Positions 13,930 through 26,114 are shown, numbered from the stretch's first letter. The stretch: 64,000 nucleotides of DNA from Torymus aiolomorphi (GCA_036365515.1 CM070873.1:171555104-171619103); one strand, 5' to 3'. Numbers and translations: made by a program. Notes: a model not told the origin generated them from the sequence alone.

Positions 13930-14701
13930 ACGAGAGAGAGAGAGGGGGAGAGCGAGCCCCAGCGCACGCCGTGAATAGTGCGCTGCTGCCAGCGACCATT
14001 TTGAGCATCGGCTCTTCAGTTCAGGCGGTAGTCAGGTTGCTATTCGGCCGCCCTGAAAGTGACCTTTTTTGGAAAATTTCGATAGTGTTCTACAGAGGAC
14101 GGCGTGTCTCACTGCCACCACCCTAATACGCCCAGAAAATTTGCCAAATTACAGCAAAATTAAAATTTTTTCTTGTCGTGCCACCGCTACGGAGTTGACC
14201 GAGGGCTGCAGTAACAGAATCCGTACATTTTGTTGCGTGCCGAGGTTTTTGACCATTTTAGGTGGAAAAAGGAAGGTATTCTCCAGATTTAATTTACTCA
14301 TATATATATATATATATTAAAATTATAAAACATTATATATACCATCAAGTATTAAATAACTTCCTCCACCGCCAGTGAGACACGACCGACTGCGTGGAAG
14401 CACACCCCTTACGCTGGCATTTTGCGTGGAATAAACCGAAAAGTTCTAGTGTGTTTTTTGAATTCTATTCACTTCCTTTTTTAAGTCGTGCCACCGAGTA
14501 GGAAGTAGGAGTGACATTTAATTTTTATATTCACTCCGTTCGCGGACCCTTCGAGCGATATTCAAGGCGCTTTTGAGGCTGCCCGCGTGTACCTTGGGTT
14601 TTCAAAGACCTCCGCCCATCTCCACGTTGTGCATAATTATTGTAGTGCGAACTATTGGCGCGAGCGAATTCAACCGCCGAGAGGGGAAGAAGAAGATCAA
14701 C
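13706..14701 (+). other. Long leader of the Gypsy element
   Basis: A PBS-like TGGGGCCGACACC begins at 13722, 16 bases after the LTR; the tRNA is not identified. A (GT)n microsatellite fills 13874-13928 and a short (AT)n run lies near 14300. No coding frame is supported before the gag ATG at 14702. Confidence 0.6.
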
Positions 14702-17545
14702 ATGGATATCGCGAAACATCAAAAAACCATGAAGAAGGTTCTGAAGATCCGGGAGGTGAGGGCCATAAACTTGGAAGTTATACGACTGTCACCCCAGCAA
14801 CTGAAAGCGACACTGAGGGAAAAGCAGCTGAGCACTCGAGGCAACACCGGCGAACGTCAAGACAGATTGCTCCGCGCAAGTCTGAGGGAAGCTGGCCTCC
14901 CGCTGAAGGACATTCCATGGTACGAGGAGGACGAACAGGAGGGAGCACCCTACGGTCGGGAGTCAACGAGTGAGGAGGAGTTGATAGCACAGCCTAAAGC
15001 AAAACGAGGGCGGAAGCCAAAATCCAACCAGAAGGGGACGGGGCAGAGTGCCACCACCACCGGCGATGACGAGAGACTACGCTCACACTTGACGGAGATG
15101 CAGATACAGGAGATTGTAGGAGCAGTGGAACCGGTGACATCGACATCCGGACTGACGACGCGAGGAACGCCCACCGCCAGTTATACCTCCGCCGCCTTGC
15201 CCGGGATGAGCCCTGCCACCGCCAGCGAAACGGCCACCGCCACGAATCTACCGATGTCTGTCGCCACTCTGTCAAAACAGGAGGAGCACCGAATCGTGGC
15301 AGGCCTACCTCAATACCTCGACGTCGCCCCAGAGCTGAGAAATTACTGGACCGGAAAGGCACGAATTTGGCAGATGAGCACGTTGGGAGTATAGTATGTA
15401 AGGACGACCACTACGCCACAGAGGGACCAGGCCTCAAGGATAAGCCCCGGACATGGAGTCTCGTCGACGCAACCGACGCCGCGGCCACGTCAACCGACAA
15501 CCTCAACCGCCACGCTGGCAACAACGCAAAGGACAACGCCACCGCCAGCAGCACCACCGACTCGCCCGTCAACATCGATTAATGCAAGATTGTATGCCGA
15601 TGGGTGGAACAATGGCGAAGGGACGACGAGCGAAGACACCGAGGTAGACGCGTACACAAGCGCGAAGCTGACACAAGTTGCGGCACGACTGGCAACGAAG
15701 AAAGCCCAAGCAAGACGACGAGAGCCGATGGAAGGCGCAGCCCCACCGGTAGCCGGATCTAGGCCACGCGTGAGGCCGCGGCAGGAAAACATTACGCCGC
15801 CTAGGCGACAAATACAGGAAAGATTCAACACAGCCAACCAGCCTTGCAACAGCTCGCCCCGGTTTGCCAAAGGAAGAGAGCGCGAAGCACACGAGAGGGA
15901 GGTGAACAAGGAAGAGAGACACCCGCCACCGCGCAACGTAGGGAAGAACACCACCCACGAAGTAGTAGTGAGAGTGATAGCAGCGGCGGTAAACGAAAGG
16001 AGCACCGCCAGCGAGAACCAGAAACGAACGACTGATGGAGAAACCAAGGCAGACGAGAAGAGGAAGACTTTGGAGAGCGGAGACGACAAATGCCAAGGGA
16101 AACACGTGAACGAAGAGAAGCGACAGTGCGAGAACGAGATGGCAGTCGCAGTGAGAAATAGAAGAGAAGGAAGGAGGAGCCGAAACGCCACCGCCAAAGA
16201 CGGAGCCCCTCGGAGGACAGCTCGTCGTCAGAGAGCAGCGACGATAATAGCTCGTCAGAAAGCAGTAGCAGCGAGAGCGATGAGGAGAGGCTACGGCCCA
16301 GGCGGCGACGGCGAAACGCAAACCGAGACTAGAAGTGCCGGCGGGAGGTGCAGGCGTGGAGGATACAGTTCTCGGGAGAAGACCGAGACGGGCCAGAGGA
16401 ATTCCTCACGATGTTGTCAGCGTGGAGAAAAAAGTCAAGTATCGCCGGTAGCGACTTACTACGAGCGCTCCCAGGTATCCTGCCGAAGGGCGCGTTGAGA
16501 TGGTATCTCACGACTCAGGACGACATTAGCACGTGGCACGAGTTCAAGAAGGAATTTAGACTGCAGTTCATCGGAGCATTGGACAAGACCGACATAGAGG
16601 AGGAGTTACATGCCAGGACGCAAGCCAAAAACGAGAATATTACAAATTTCCTGTCCTGTTTCAGATATACCGTTGGCCACTTCAAACGTCCACCGCCAGA
16701 GAGGAAACTGGTGAAGATAGCGTATAAAACATACTACCGGAGTATCGAGCGGCGCTATTCGATAAGAAGCTAACCTCGCTCCAGATGATTAAGGAGTACG
16801 GGGTCAAGCTGGAGCGCCAGATGGAAATAGATCGCCGCCACATGCCGCCAAAACCAAAGGAGAAAATGAAGCTGCAAGGGGCGGCGTTCATCAAGAGCAG
16901 TCGCGCGGCCAAAGTCGTAGCAACGGTCAGAGTAGACGACGACACCAGCGCCAGTGAGGGAGAAGCTGCGCACCACCGGCACAAGGAGAGAAGAAAAAAG
17001 GACAAGGAGAAGATAGAAGGGAAGACACAAGAAGAGGTCGCAGCGGTGGGCGCGAAGCGGCCAGCCGGGCCACCGACAACATCGCCGCCCTCGCCACCAA
17101 CTGCAGCGCCCCCACCGAGCACAAACCCACTGCCCGCTAGTAATGCAGCGACCTACGGGAGCGTTGGGGGGAACAACGCCGAGGGAGAGGAAAACCCGAT
17201 CGCGGCAGGAACTATGGGCCCCAGGCAGATGATGGCCCGCGGAGGAGTGATGATAACGGCCGGTTCGTAGGAGCCTGTTATATTTGCAAGGAGATTGGCC
17301 ACCGAGCGACTAAATGCCTGCGACGAGAGTGTTATGCCTGTCATCAGGTGGGTCACATAGCACCCGATTGTCCATTGAGACCGCCACGACCGCCTGCGAA
17401 CGTAATGTGCCAAGTCTGTGGACAGCCAGGAGTGACGTTCGCAAACTGCCCAGGTTGTGTCCACCGTCGGGCCCAGTGGGGAAACGGGCAGGTGGGGAGT
17501 CAGATCAGTCCCCTTGCTCTCCCCCAATTCCACCATGGACAATAG
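14702..17545 (+). pseudogene. gag: Gypsy gag, broken: SAP-like, capsid and zinc knuckles
   Basis: Gag forms the virus-like particle and binds genomic RNA. The ATG at 14702 begins MDIAKHQKTMKKVLK; about 30 residues in, a SAP-like helix-helix motif is readable (QLKATLREKQLSTRGNTGER), suggesting DNA/chromatin binding. This frame stops at 15392-15394. A lysine/arginine/glutamate-rich linker continues in another frame (about 15590-16350). The capsid domain of the Retrotrans_gag type is at 16348-16773 (FLTMLSAWRKKS; LRWYLTTQDDISTWHEFKKE). Another frame change leads to CCHC knuckles at 17272-17390 (CYICKEIGHRATKC, CYACHQVGHIAPDC) and a third cysteine cluster, ending TAG at 17543-17545. At least three frameshifts, so no functional Gag. 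The capsid and knuckle calls are secure; the SAP call is inference. Confidence 0.85.
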
Positions 17546-18275
17546 AGGCACGGCGATGAGAGGGGGAGACGGCGAAAGAAGAAGAGAAGAGGGGGAGAGC
17601 AGAAGCAGAGAGGCAGCGAGAAGAAGAGAGGATAGCAGAGGAGATAAAATTGGCTAAAGAAAGGAGGAGAGCAGAAGACGAGGAGGAGGAAGGAGAAGTA
17701 GCAAGAAGGCGAGAAGAACGCAGGAGAGCTGAAGAAGAGAGAAGAAGCGAAGAGGAGAGACAGAGAGCGGAAGCAAGTAAACCGAGACACTTGAAAGCAG
17801 AGGGAAGAGAGAGCGCTGTTGTGCTCTCGCCGTGCGCACGGCCATCGACCGAAGGAAAAGATTTCGCGAACATTCGAGGAGGGGGGAGACCCCGCAGCCA
17901 ACTAGCCTAGGAGCAAACGGAGCGAGGAAGAATCCGTTAGTCACTACGCAAAGGGAGGCTGTAGCTCCACAGGAAGTAGTAGAGAAGGAAGGAGGAAAAA
18001 GGGAGAACGCTGTTGTGCCCTCTCCGTGCACGTCGCCACCGCCCAAAGGAATAGACTTCGCCAGTGAGAACGCCCAGCCAACGGCGAGATGCAGCGAACC
18101 TTTGAAAAGCCGAGACCGCCGCCAAATGTCGAGGGATCCCAGAGTCAGGCGGGATTATCGCCAGCTGCAGACGGAGTATTAGACGTGAATAAGGTACGAG
18201 AGGAAGTGGAGAAGATGCTTGCCGGGATAGAATGGGAAATAGAGCCCCCGGAGGAGAAGGAGGAGGAGTTGATGA
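17546..18275 (+). pseudogene. Charged Arg/Glu-rich linker between gag and protease
   Basis: The plus-strand frames read long EEERRRAEEE-type low-complexity sequence with repeated phrases around 17820-17870 and 18010-18050 (both carry CCGTGC and ATAGACTTCGC/AAAGATTTCGC variants). No domain is recognised. It probably joins gag to pol in the intact element. Confidence 0.5.
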
Positions 18276-18500
18276 GTGAGGACTCTGTCCCCGTTCCCGT
18301 GGGCACTGGTAGATTCGGGGGCAATGGTGTCATTGGGCGGCCCGAGAGTAATCGATCGTTATGCCAACCGCCTGCGACAGTCCGCCACAACCGTGAAGAG
18401 AGTCAGGCCGGTACCAGGAAATGTTGTCGCTCAAAGCTATCCGAGGGATAGAGCACGATATAATCCTGGGCATGGATTTCTTCGAAAAATTTGACGTCGT
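18276..18500 (+). pseudogene. Gypsy retropepsin (protease), frameshifted
   Basis: The aspartic protease that processes Gag-Pol. The catalytic motif is ALVDSGAMVSL near 18309-18340, and the C-terminal part IILGMDFFEKFDVV follows in a different frame from about 18460. The shift between them near 18420 breaks it. Order and motifs are typical for Ty3/Gypsy. Confidence 0.8.
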
Positions 18501-19551
18501 GGTACGTCCCGCTAGAGGAGTGTGGAGAGCCAGAAAAGGAGAGTGGACTAATTTCGCACATAGAGGGAACGAGCATAATCCAGTCGTGTACGCCGATTGT
18601 GCTGGGATTTCGGAGCTGAAGGGGGAAGAGAGAACCACCGTGGAGAAGCTCGTGGAGAAGATATTAAGCTCCGCTCAGTTCGCCCCAGGGTTGCCGGATC
18701 TGACGGAACATCACATTCGCGTCACCGATCCAACGCCCATCAAGGAGAAGCCACGACGAATGTCGCCGAAGATACTAGGAATCGCCCAGGAAGAGGTGAG
18801 GAAGATGGACGCCGAGGGAATCATTGAGCGCTCTGCGAGCGATTATAACAGCGTACCAGTGATTCTACGCAAGAGAGACGGGGGCTACCGATCCTGTATC
18901 GACTACCGCTCTTTGAACAAAGTGACCAAGAAGGACGCGCATCCGATGCCAAACATGGACTCGATCTTGGACAAACTACGGAGTGCGAAATACTTGTCCA
19001 AGATTGACTTGAAAGCCGCCTACCACCAAATACCGATGGCCCAGGATAGTAAGAAATACACCGCCTTCGCAGTGCCAGGTTCAGGGTTGTGGCAGTTTAA
19101 AAGAATGCCGTTTGGACTCACGAATACCCCAATGACCTTTCAGCGCCTCATCGACGCCCTTCTTGGCTCAGAGCTAGAACCATATGTTTTTGGCTACCTC
19201 GACGACATCATTGTGGCCACCGAGACGTTTGAGGAGCACCTGAAGTGGGTCGAGATCGTGTTGAAAAAATCGGCAAACGCCCGCCTGAAGATAAACACCG
19301 TCAAGTGCGAGTTTTGCTACTCCCGTGTGACCTACCTGGGGTTTCTACTCGACCACGAAGGCCTTCGCCCAGACCCGGACCGCGTCGCAGCCCTCCTCAA
19401 TTACCCTACGCCCATGAATTTACGCCAGTTGAGAGGTTTCCTGGGTATCGTGAACTGGTATGAGAGGTTCATCAAGAATTGCGCAGACCTGAAGGTGCCA
19501 TTGCTGAAGCTACTGCGGAAATCACAGAAGTGGATTTGGGGGAGGGCCTGA
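18421..19551 (+). pseudogene. pol: Gypsy reverse transcriptase domain
   Basis: The RT that copies element RNA into DNA. The open frame starts at the end of protease and continues through RT motifs: EKPRRMSPKILGIAQEEV, SCIDYRSLNKVTKKDAHPMP, LSKIDLKAAYHQIPM, and the catalytic GYLDDIIV box (YLDD at 19195-19206), then FCYSRVTYLGFLL and LRGFLGIVNWYERFI at the RNase H connection. The frame stops at 19549-19551. It is the best-preserved part of the element; YLDD is a normal variant of YxDD in this group. Confidence 0.93.
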
Positions 19552-20192
19552 AGGAGGCGTTTGACGAGCTAAAACGAGCTCTTACGACCGCCCCCGTACT
19601 CGCACGCTCCGACTTCAGCAAGCCGTTTATCGTGCAATGCGATGCCAGTGGTTCAGCCCTAGGTGCCGTGCTGGTGCAAGAATATGAAGATGGTGAACAT
19701 CCGATCTTGTATATTTCCTGAGCCCTAACTCCAGTGGAGAGAAATTACACGACCACCGAGCGAGAATGCTTAGCGCTAGTCTGGTCCTTGAAGAAGCTCC
19801 GCCCCTACCCAGAAGGGTATGTGTTCACCACCGTCACCGACCTCAGCGCCCTCAAATGGTTGAGAACCATGAAGGAACCGACAGGAAGGCTAGCGAGGTG
19901 AGCCCTGGAACTGCAACATTGGGACCTTAATATCGTGCATCGGAAAGGTGCGATGCATAAGGTCCCAGATGCTCTGTCACGGATGTTCGAGGAAGATGAC
20001 ATGGAGGTAGCAGAGATGGAAGTGATCACCGACCAGTGGTACATCCAGATGAGACAGGAGGGCGTCCACTGCCCAATGAAGTGTGATGGATGGAAGGTAG
20101 AAGATGAGCTGCTCTACAAATACAAGAGAGATCCGCTACTGGATCCAGTAACCAACGGAGAAGAAGGATGGCATCTTGTGGTGTCCCTGTAA
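19479..20192 (+). pseudogene. pol: Gypsy RNase H domain with three in-frame stops
   Basis: RNase H degrades the RNA template. The frame LKRALTTAPVLARSDFSKPF continues to IVQCDASGSALGAVL, then meets TGA at 19719-19721. Past it, ERNYTTTERECLALV and HRKGAMHKVPDALSR are still readable, with a second stop near 19900 (TGA) and a third at 20190-20192 (TAA). The first two are probably decayed arginine/tryptophan codons; this is inference. Confidence 0.9.
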
Positions 20193-21286
20193 CAGCGAGA
20201 GAGAGTACTTCACGATAGCCACTGTATCACCTCCGCCGGACACCTAGGAGTTGAGAAAACCTATCACCGAGTGGCAAGAGAGTATTTTTGGCCAGGAGTT
20301 TACCGAGATGTATATGACTATGTGCGCACTTGTGAGAGCTGCCAATGGTTCAAAAGTTCGCAGCAAGGGCCCCAAGGACTAATGGGGAGAAGAGTCGTAG
20401 AACGCCCGTGGTGCGTAGTAGCCGCTGAGACGATAGAATTGCCACGCAGCAAAGGGCAATATCGGTACGTACTAGTGCTACAGGATTTGTTCACACGTTG
20501 GCTAGAGTTGAAGCCACTGAGGAAAGCTGATGGTAAAGCAGTCGCCCGCGCCTTAGAAGAACTCATATTGTTTAGATGGGAGACGCCAGAGTGCTTGTTG
20601 ACCGATAACGGCACTGAGTTTGTAAATAAGGTGTTGCAGCAGACCCTGGAGGAATATGGAATATGCCACGTCACCGCATCATCCCCACGCCTCCATATCA
20701 TCCCCAGGCCAACCTTGTGGAGAGAAGCAACAGGACGTTAAAAACCATGATCGCGACCTTCGTCGAAGGAAACCACAGGAACTGGGACGCTCACCTGCAC
20801 GAATTTCGCCACGCGATCAACACCGCCCAACAAGCCAGCTTGAAGACGCCGCCTGCATGTTTGAATTACGACCGTCACCCCCGCCTAGTGAAGAGCCTAC
20901 GTAGAGAAGTAGAGAAGAAGGAGCCCATAGTAAGGTTGGATCCGGAAGTATGGAAAGATCGCGTCAACCGACTCGATGCGCTTCAGGATCTAGTGGCGAA
21001 ACACATCGACGAGAGTAACGCCAAACAGGGTAAATATTATAACCGCGGGAAACGAGTAGGGGAGTACGCAGTAGGAGATAGGGTCATGCGCTGCATCCAT
21101 TCGCTATCGAATGCCGCCCAAGGATATTCCGCGAAGCTCGCGCTGAAATACGAGGGTCCGTACGAGATAACCGCGAAATTATCCCCCACCGATTATCTGT
21201 TAGAGATGGAGGGTAGTCGAAAAAACGCCAAGGTACAGGTAGGTGAATTAAAACGTTATTTACCCCCCCAACGCGTAGTAGAGTAA
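20193..21286 (+). pseudogene. pol: Gypsy integrase, one frameshift
   Basis: Integrase inserts the cDNA. An HHCC zinc domain is visible (HDSHCITSAGHLG ... CESCQWFK, about 20212-20350), then the catalytic aspartates in VLVLQDLFTRW and CLLTDNGTEF and the glutamate in NLVERSNRTLK (near 20710). The frame changes near 20660-20700. The C-terminal part (KYEGPYEITAKLSPTDYLLE) is the usual SH3-like tail without a chromodomain. Ends TAA at 21284-21286. Confidence 0.92.
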
Positions 21287-21339
21287 GGTAGAGTCGAACC
21301 ACGCCAGCGAGAGAGTGACCGAGGGTACGCCATCAGGCT

Positions 21340-21375
21340 GTACCCCTTTCTCTCTGTTCTCACCCCATCCCATAG
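21340..21375 (+). promoter_or_regulatory. Candidate splice acceptor upstream of ORF3
   Basis: A long pyrimidine tract (CCCCTTTCTCTCTGTTCTC at 21343-21361) ends in CATAG at 21371-21375, followed by ATG. A second, weaker candidate is CTACCTAATTTAG near 21440-21452. Either could create a spliced mRNA for ORF3. Inference only. Confidence 0.4.
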
Positions 21376-21467
21376 ATGTTGGTTGTCCTGTGGGTATGAG
21401 CGAATGACGTATGAATTTCGTAACTCTTATTATCCTTGTACTACCTAATTTAGGGAACTAGATAACA

Positions 21468-22712
21468 ATGCCTAATCGCCAACAACGACTCCGGTCGGGT
21501 TCAGCCACCGCCCACGCGCCCTATCCAGAGTTCCAGCCAGGCCGGAACCAGATCATCCCGACGCCGGAGACCATCGGACAGCTGCGCACGATGCGGGGTG
21601 AACCCAGCACGGCGAGATCCCGCGCGGTCCTGGCGCATTGGACGGACCAGCTGGGGACCTGGCTGGACGAGAGAGAAGCGAGGGAGAGAGAAGGGACCAC
21701 CGACAGGCAGGAGGAGACCGTAGAAACTACCGAGGCGCAGAGAGAGGGAGCCACCGTAGAGAGAGAGGAAGCGAGGGAGAAGAGAGAAGAAACGATCGAG
21801 GAGAAAGAGGGGGAGAAGAATGAAGGACCACCATAGAGAGAGAGGAAGAGAGGAAGAAGAGAGCAGAAGCCATCGAGGAGAAAGAGAGGGAGAAGAATGA
21901 AGGAGCCACCGTAGAGAGAGAGGAAGAAAGGGAGAAGAGAGAGGAAACCGCCAAGGAGAACGAAAAGGAACAGAAAGAGGGAGCAACCGTCGCAGAGAAT
22001 AGGCCGGAGGTAGGGAGGCCGAAACCTCTCCGCACCATCCTGCGGCGCCCGCGAGCTCCCGCCCCGGTGGAGGTAGCCACCCTGGAGCTGGCCTTGGGAG
22101 GAGAAGAAAGCAGCCACCACCGCCAGGAGTGAGGATGCAGCGGCAAGCTGGGCCGCAGAGATGGAGCTTGCGGAGTGCCTGGCGCAGCTGGAAGAGCCGC
22201 AGCACCTCCGGAGGTGCCCGTTGCGGTCCTCGTCACCCGCGGGAAGGCCAGTGACGCAGTCTTGCAGGAGCATGACGCCAACCACCGCCACCACCGCCTC
22301 TGCGTCGCGCGCGCCTCCACCGCGAGAGCCACTACCGGTAAAATTGACCGGGGTCATCTTTGGGGACCTTAAGTCCATCGCCACCGACCCAGCCCATGAT
22401 CCACCCCCAGAACACTGCTTCAACTACTGTCAACAGGGCCACAGTCGCCGCCAGTGCCCCCGCCCCCTACGCCGCGGGTTTTGCATGAACTGCGGCCGGC
22501 GGGGGGAAGAGATTGGGCAATGTCTCCGGTGTGGAGACCGGCACAGGGCCCGCCAAAAGGAATGGGAGGAACAGAGCAACAGGAGAGAGAGAGAGAGCAG
22601 AGGAGAGACCCAGCCGAGGCGCAGCCGACCTCGAGAGAGAGAAGGAAGTGCCCACCGCCCTCGGCAGTCAGATCCGGATCCGAAGCGCTCACGCCCCCGC
22701 GAGCCCTCATGA
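21468..22712 (+). pseudogene. Extra ORF3 of the Gypsy element: charged coil plus zinc-knuckle remnants
   Basis: An ORF after integrase, in the position where env would be. The ATG at 21468 begins MPNRQQRLRSGS. The middle is a highly charged, repeated EREEAREKREETIEEKE-type segment likely to form a coiled coil. Frameshifts lie near 21830 and 22130. The last part (22161-22712) has three cysteine-rich units: C-x2-Y-x4-H-x4-C (second Cys lost), C-x2-C-x4-E-x4-C (His lost) and CLRCGDRH, then an Arg/Glu-rich tail. There is no signal peptide or membrane segment, so it is not an Env. A role as a second nucleic-acid-binding (nucleocapsid-like) protein is inferred. Confidence 0.65.
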
Positions 22713-23385
22713 GGAGTCCCACCAGCGGGGGAGGCCCCCGCGGCCCCGGAACCGCTACGTTGCCTAGCGCAACTCCTACGGGACACCCGTGACATGGAGC
22801 CCGGGATGAGGCACCGGATCCTCGCGGCGGCGCTCGGGGATGAGCCGGATGCCGCCCACGACGAGCGGTCACCACCAGCCCAGCGGCGTTCAGCCGCGTG
22901 ACCGCCACCACCGAGAGAGAGAAAGAGAGCAGAGGGACCACACCATCGAGAGAGAGAGAGAGAGAAGAGAAGCCACCGTCAGAGAGAACCTGAAGAGAAG
23001 CTACCGACGAGAGAGAAAAAGGGAGACGCAACCGAGTGAATACGACAGTATACCGCCCTTAAGCATCACGCCTCGTGACGGGTAGTAAGTATCCCATCCG
23101 AGGAACCTGCATGACGACGTATGAATGAAATTCTTTCAGGTTCCAGGCGACAGAGTGGCCATTCAGCGCAGCGCAACCAATAACGATTTTCTCTGTTATT
23201 TTCAGGTAGGGAGGGGTGAATCGACTCGACTAAACTGCGTATATATATATGTAGAATGACCAAGCCAAATTAGATTAAGGATTCTCATGTGTGCGCATAG
23301 TGAGTTGTCGGGGGGGAAGGTAACCGCCGATCCGCCACCGAGTAGTACGGTTAGTAAACCGGCAGTAACACGAGGTATTCCCGGT
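22713..23385 (+). other. 3' untranslated part of the Gypsy element
   Basis: GA-rich (22915-23040) then mixed sequence with no supported gene. Confidence 0.6.
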
Positions 23386-23397
23386 TTAGGGAGGGGG
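23386..23397 (+). promoter_or_regulatory. Polypurine tract
   Basis: AGGGAGGGGG-type purine run directly before the TG of the 3' LTR; primes plus-strand DNA synthesis in LTR elements. Confidence 0.8.
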
Positions 23398-24914
23398 TGA
23401 GACGAGGTGCGTTTTTTTTGCACCTCCTTGGGAAGGCAAAATGATATTAGTTAATTGAGAGCGAAATGTGGCGGAAGGCGACACGCGCAACCTCGACACT
23501 GAGTTATGTATACACGGTTGTACACATAGTGAAACACGTTTTCTTGTCTCACTCTGTCGAGGTACAACACTTCCGAGGCGGGTAGCGGACGACACCGATG
23601 TAACGACAGCCCCAGAGTCCACGCCGACGGCGATGATGCGCCGAGAGGAAGAGAGCGGAAAGCAACATGCAGCACTGAGGCGATGAAAGCCGAACCACCT
23701 GCTCGCAGACGACGCACACGAAAATTAATACTGTGTCCCGAATGCAAACGAGCCGAAGGGAGCCCGGCCGCCATGTTGCGGAGATAGCAGCCGCCGAAGG
23801 AAGATGCCGGCTGCCGACACACACTCGCGCCGCACCCACGCACTATACACACACGGAAACACCGACACGAGCACGCGCGGCCACGAATACTTGTTGCGGC
23901 TGTGCGACGGCCACGAGGCCGGCAGCCATGCGAGACGCAAACCGAGAGACAGAACATGCGCGACGATGAGCCGATGCTGCTCATACTGAGCGAGAGGAAG
24001 AGACGGCAGCCTACGCGCTGCACACCGCGTGCGAGTAAGAGAGAGAGAGAGAGCGAGCGAGATCCTCGGAGTAGGAGAGTGAGGTAGAGCGAGAACACGA
24101 CCCGGCAGCCTTCGCGCTGCACACAGCCGAGGAAGTATGCGTGAGGGAAATAGAGTGCGCAGCGGCGTACAAGTATGAGTGAGAGAGAGGGTGCGGAGCG
24201 GTGCACAAGTATCGGTGAGAGAGAGAGAGCGCGCAGCGGCGCACAATTATGAGAGAGAGAGAGAGAGAGAGAGAACTGCCGATAAGAGGACGACCGCCGA
24301 ATCAAAGTATGGAGGCGCGTGGTCGTCTGAAGGCGCGCCGCCACTAAGCGCAGAGAAATAAGCCAGGTAATACCGGTTTAAAATTCGCGCGCAACAGGTG
24401 GCAGCAGGAATCGACTCGGCAATGGTTGCCGTCGCGCAATAGCAGCCACCGTTCGAGTAATTGGAGCCCTAATTGGGTTGCATTAATAAGTTTCACCACA
24501 AAAGGAAAAAGAAAATTACGACGCGCGCCGATACCAGCTGCCAACCTGGCCACCGACCGATCTGATTGAATGAGAGAGAGAGAGAAAGAGAGAGACGCCA
24601 CCGAGGAAGAAGACGGAAGCGAGCAGGCACCGCTTCCTTCTTTTCAACTCAGTCCTGGATTGTCGCCTAGTGCACACCTCGTAGTTTCTCTGAAGTAATC
24701 TTTGGAGAGTTCTGAATTAATAGTTAGAGAATTTTGAGTAGTACTTGGAGAGTTCGAGTAGTAGTTGGAGAGCGTCTGAATTAGTAGTGTCAGAGAGTAT
24801 TATATTAGTTGTGCCGTGAGAGAGTAGTGTTGGAGAGTGAGAGAAAGAGAATATTTTCCCGTCGCCAACTTGTGACTCTCGCCGCTAACCACCGTAGAGA
24901 GAGAGAGAGAGAGG

Positions 24915-24967
<53 letters not shown>

Positions 24968-25660
24968 AGAGAGTCCTTACGAGCGACAGACTTGCAACGG
25001 TAAGAATTTGGTTTGCTGTCGTCGGGAGGCATTTTCTTTCCTGCCTCCGACCCTCAATTTTATCATTTTCTTTTATGTATTGCGAGCGATAGCTCCCAGC
25101 GGGGAGAAAGTAGAGTCAGTTCTCTCTCGCGTGCGCGCGAATACTCGGCGTGCGAGGCCCCGAGCGACCATCTTGTCAACCGCGTTCCGCAACATCCGAG
25201 TGTTCACCGTCCACCGCCAGAGAAAAGACTTTAGTCGTGCCATTAAAGATGATAATCACTAGCTGTACCGGTGTTATTTTATTTTATGTGTTTTGTTTTG
25301 TGTTCCTTGCGGATGTACGGGAGTCGTTTTTCGTCGCACGAATAACCAAACGCGCACTCCCCGTTCGCGTATTTTCCGTAGTCGCCGAGGGTATCGGACG
25401 CCCCAGGCCGTCGCAACGCCGTCCACGCCCGGGAGGAAGGAGAGTCCATAGCCAGGCAGAGGAGGAGGAGAAGAGAACGCGTCGTCACCGTGGTCTGGCG
25501 CTCCCCCAAATGAAATTTTGATCGCGCTCGCGCGTTATCGTGCCGGAGGATAGGGTTGGTGCGGGGAGTTATGAGCGGGCGTGAAAATCTACCGCGCATT
25601 ACAAGCCCTCAGGGCGAGATCGTACGTTGTAAAGGGGGTGGGAAAATTCGCAACGTAGCA
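23398..25660 (+). repeat. 3' LTR of the giant Gypsy element
   Basis: Starts TGAGACGAGG and ends CAACGTAGCA. It has about 70 bp near its start that the 5' LTR lacks, and an expanded (GA)n run at 24896-24970. Confidence 0.9.
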
Positions 25661-25692
<32 letters not shown>

Positions 25693-25760
25693 GGTACTAC
25701 AGCATTCTGAGGATTTTCTTCGGTACAGACACCGACTTTTGAGGATTTTTTAGCATTTTG

Positions 25761-25846
<86 letters not shown>
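25661..25846. repeat. (AT)n microsatellites around a short GAGGATTTT segment
   Basis: TA runs at 25661-25690 and 25762-25846 enclose about 70 bp with CTGAGGATTTTCTTCGG and TTTTGAGGATTTTTTAGC, which looks related to the hairpin MITEs that follow. Confidence 0.8.
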
Positions 25847-25849
<3 letters not shown>

Positions 25850-26073
25850 GCTAGTAAGTTTGAGGAGCTCAACCCCGGTCGGTCAGAGTGGCTAAAGAAA
25901 TAATAACCCTCAGGTTACCGACTCTAGACAAATAGACTCTAGAAAACCCCTCAAACTTCCGCTCGGATGCTGAATATATAGATTGGAAGTTTGAGGAGGC
26001 TCCTCAAACTTCCCATAACCCCTCAAACTTCCAAGCGGGTGCTGAATATAATCCTCAAACTTCCAGAATTTCA

Positions 26074-26075
<2 letters not shown>
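25847..26075 (+). mobile_element. Short hairpin MITE with GGAAGTTTGAGGAG modules
   Basis: The module CCTCAAACTTCC or its inverse occurs at least five times, including a direct inverted pair GGAAGTTTGAGGAGGCTCCTC near 26000. The shared core GAAATAATAACCCTCAGGTT lies near 25898-25917, followed by ACCGACTCTAGA, and ACTCTAGA is repeated. No ORF. Confidence 0.7.

Positions 26076-26114
<39 letters not shown>

Larger units (their letters stand above)
11545..25660 (+). mobile_element. Giant Ty3/Gypsy LTR retrotransposon (14.1 kb)
   Basis: Two direct LTRs (11545-13705 and 23398-25660) bound an internal region coding gag, protease, RT, RNase H and integrase in Ty3/Gypsy order, followed by an extra ORF. 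A polypurine tract sits directly before the 3' LTR. The element is strikingly GC-rich and full of GAGAGA tracts compared with the AT-rich flanks. Stops and frameshifts run through all frames. LTR divergence, judged by eye over about 165 bp, is near 5 percent, so this is an old insertion. It lies between AT tracts; the flanks read ACAT and ATAT. Confidence 0.93.

Noticed and set aside
15490..16321. Minus-strand frames of 235 and 250 codons opposite gag
   Set aside because: Shadows of the GA-rich, Arg/Glu-coding plus strand; no recognisable domain and no element logic.
21501..22423. Minus-strand frames up to 300 codons opposite ORF3
   Set aside because: Leu/Ser/Phe-rich complement of the GAGGAGAAG-rich ORF3; same explanation.
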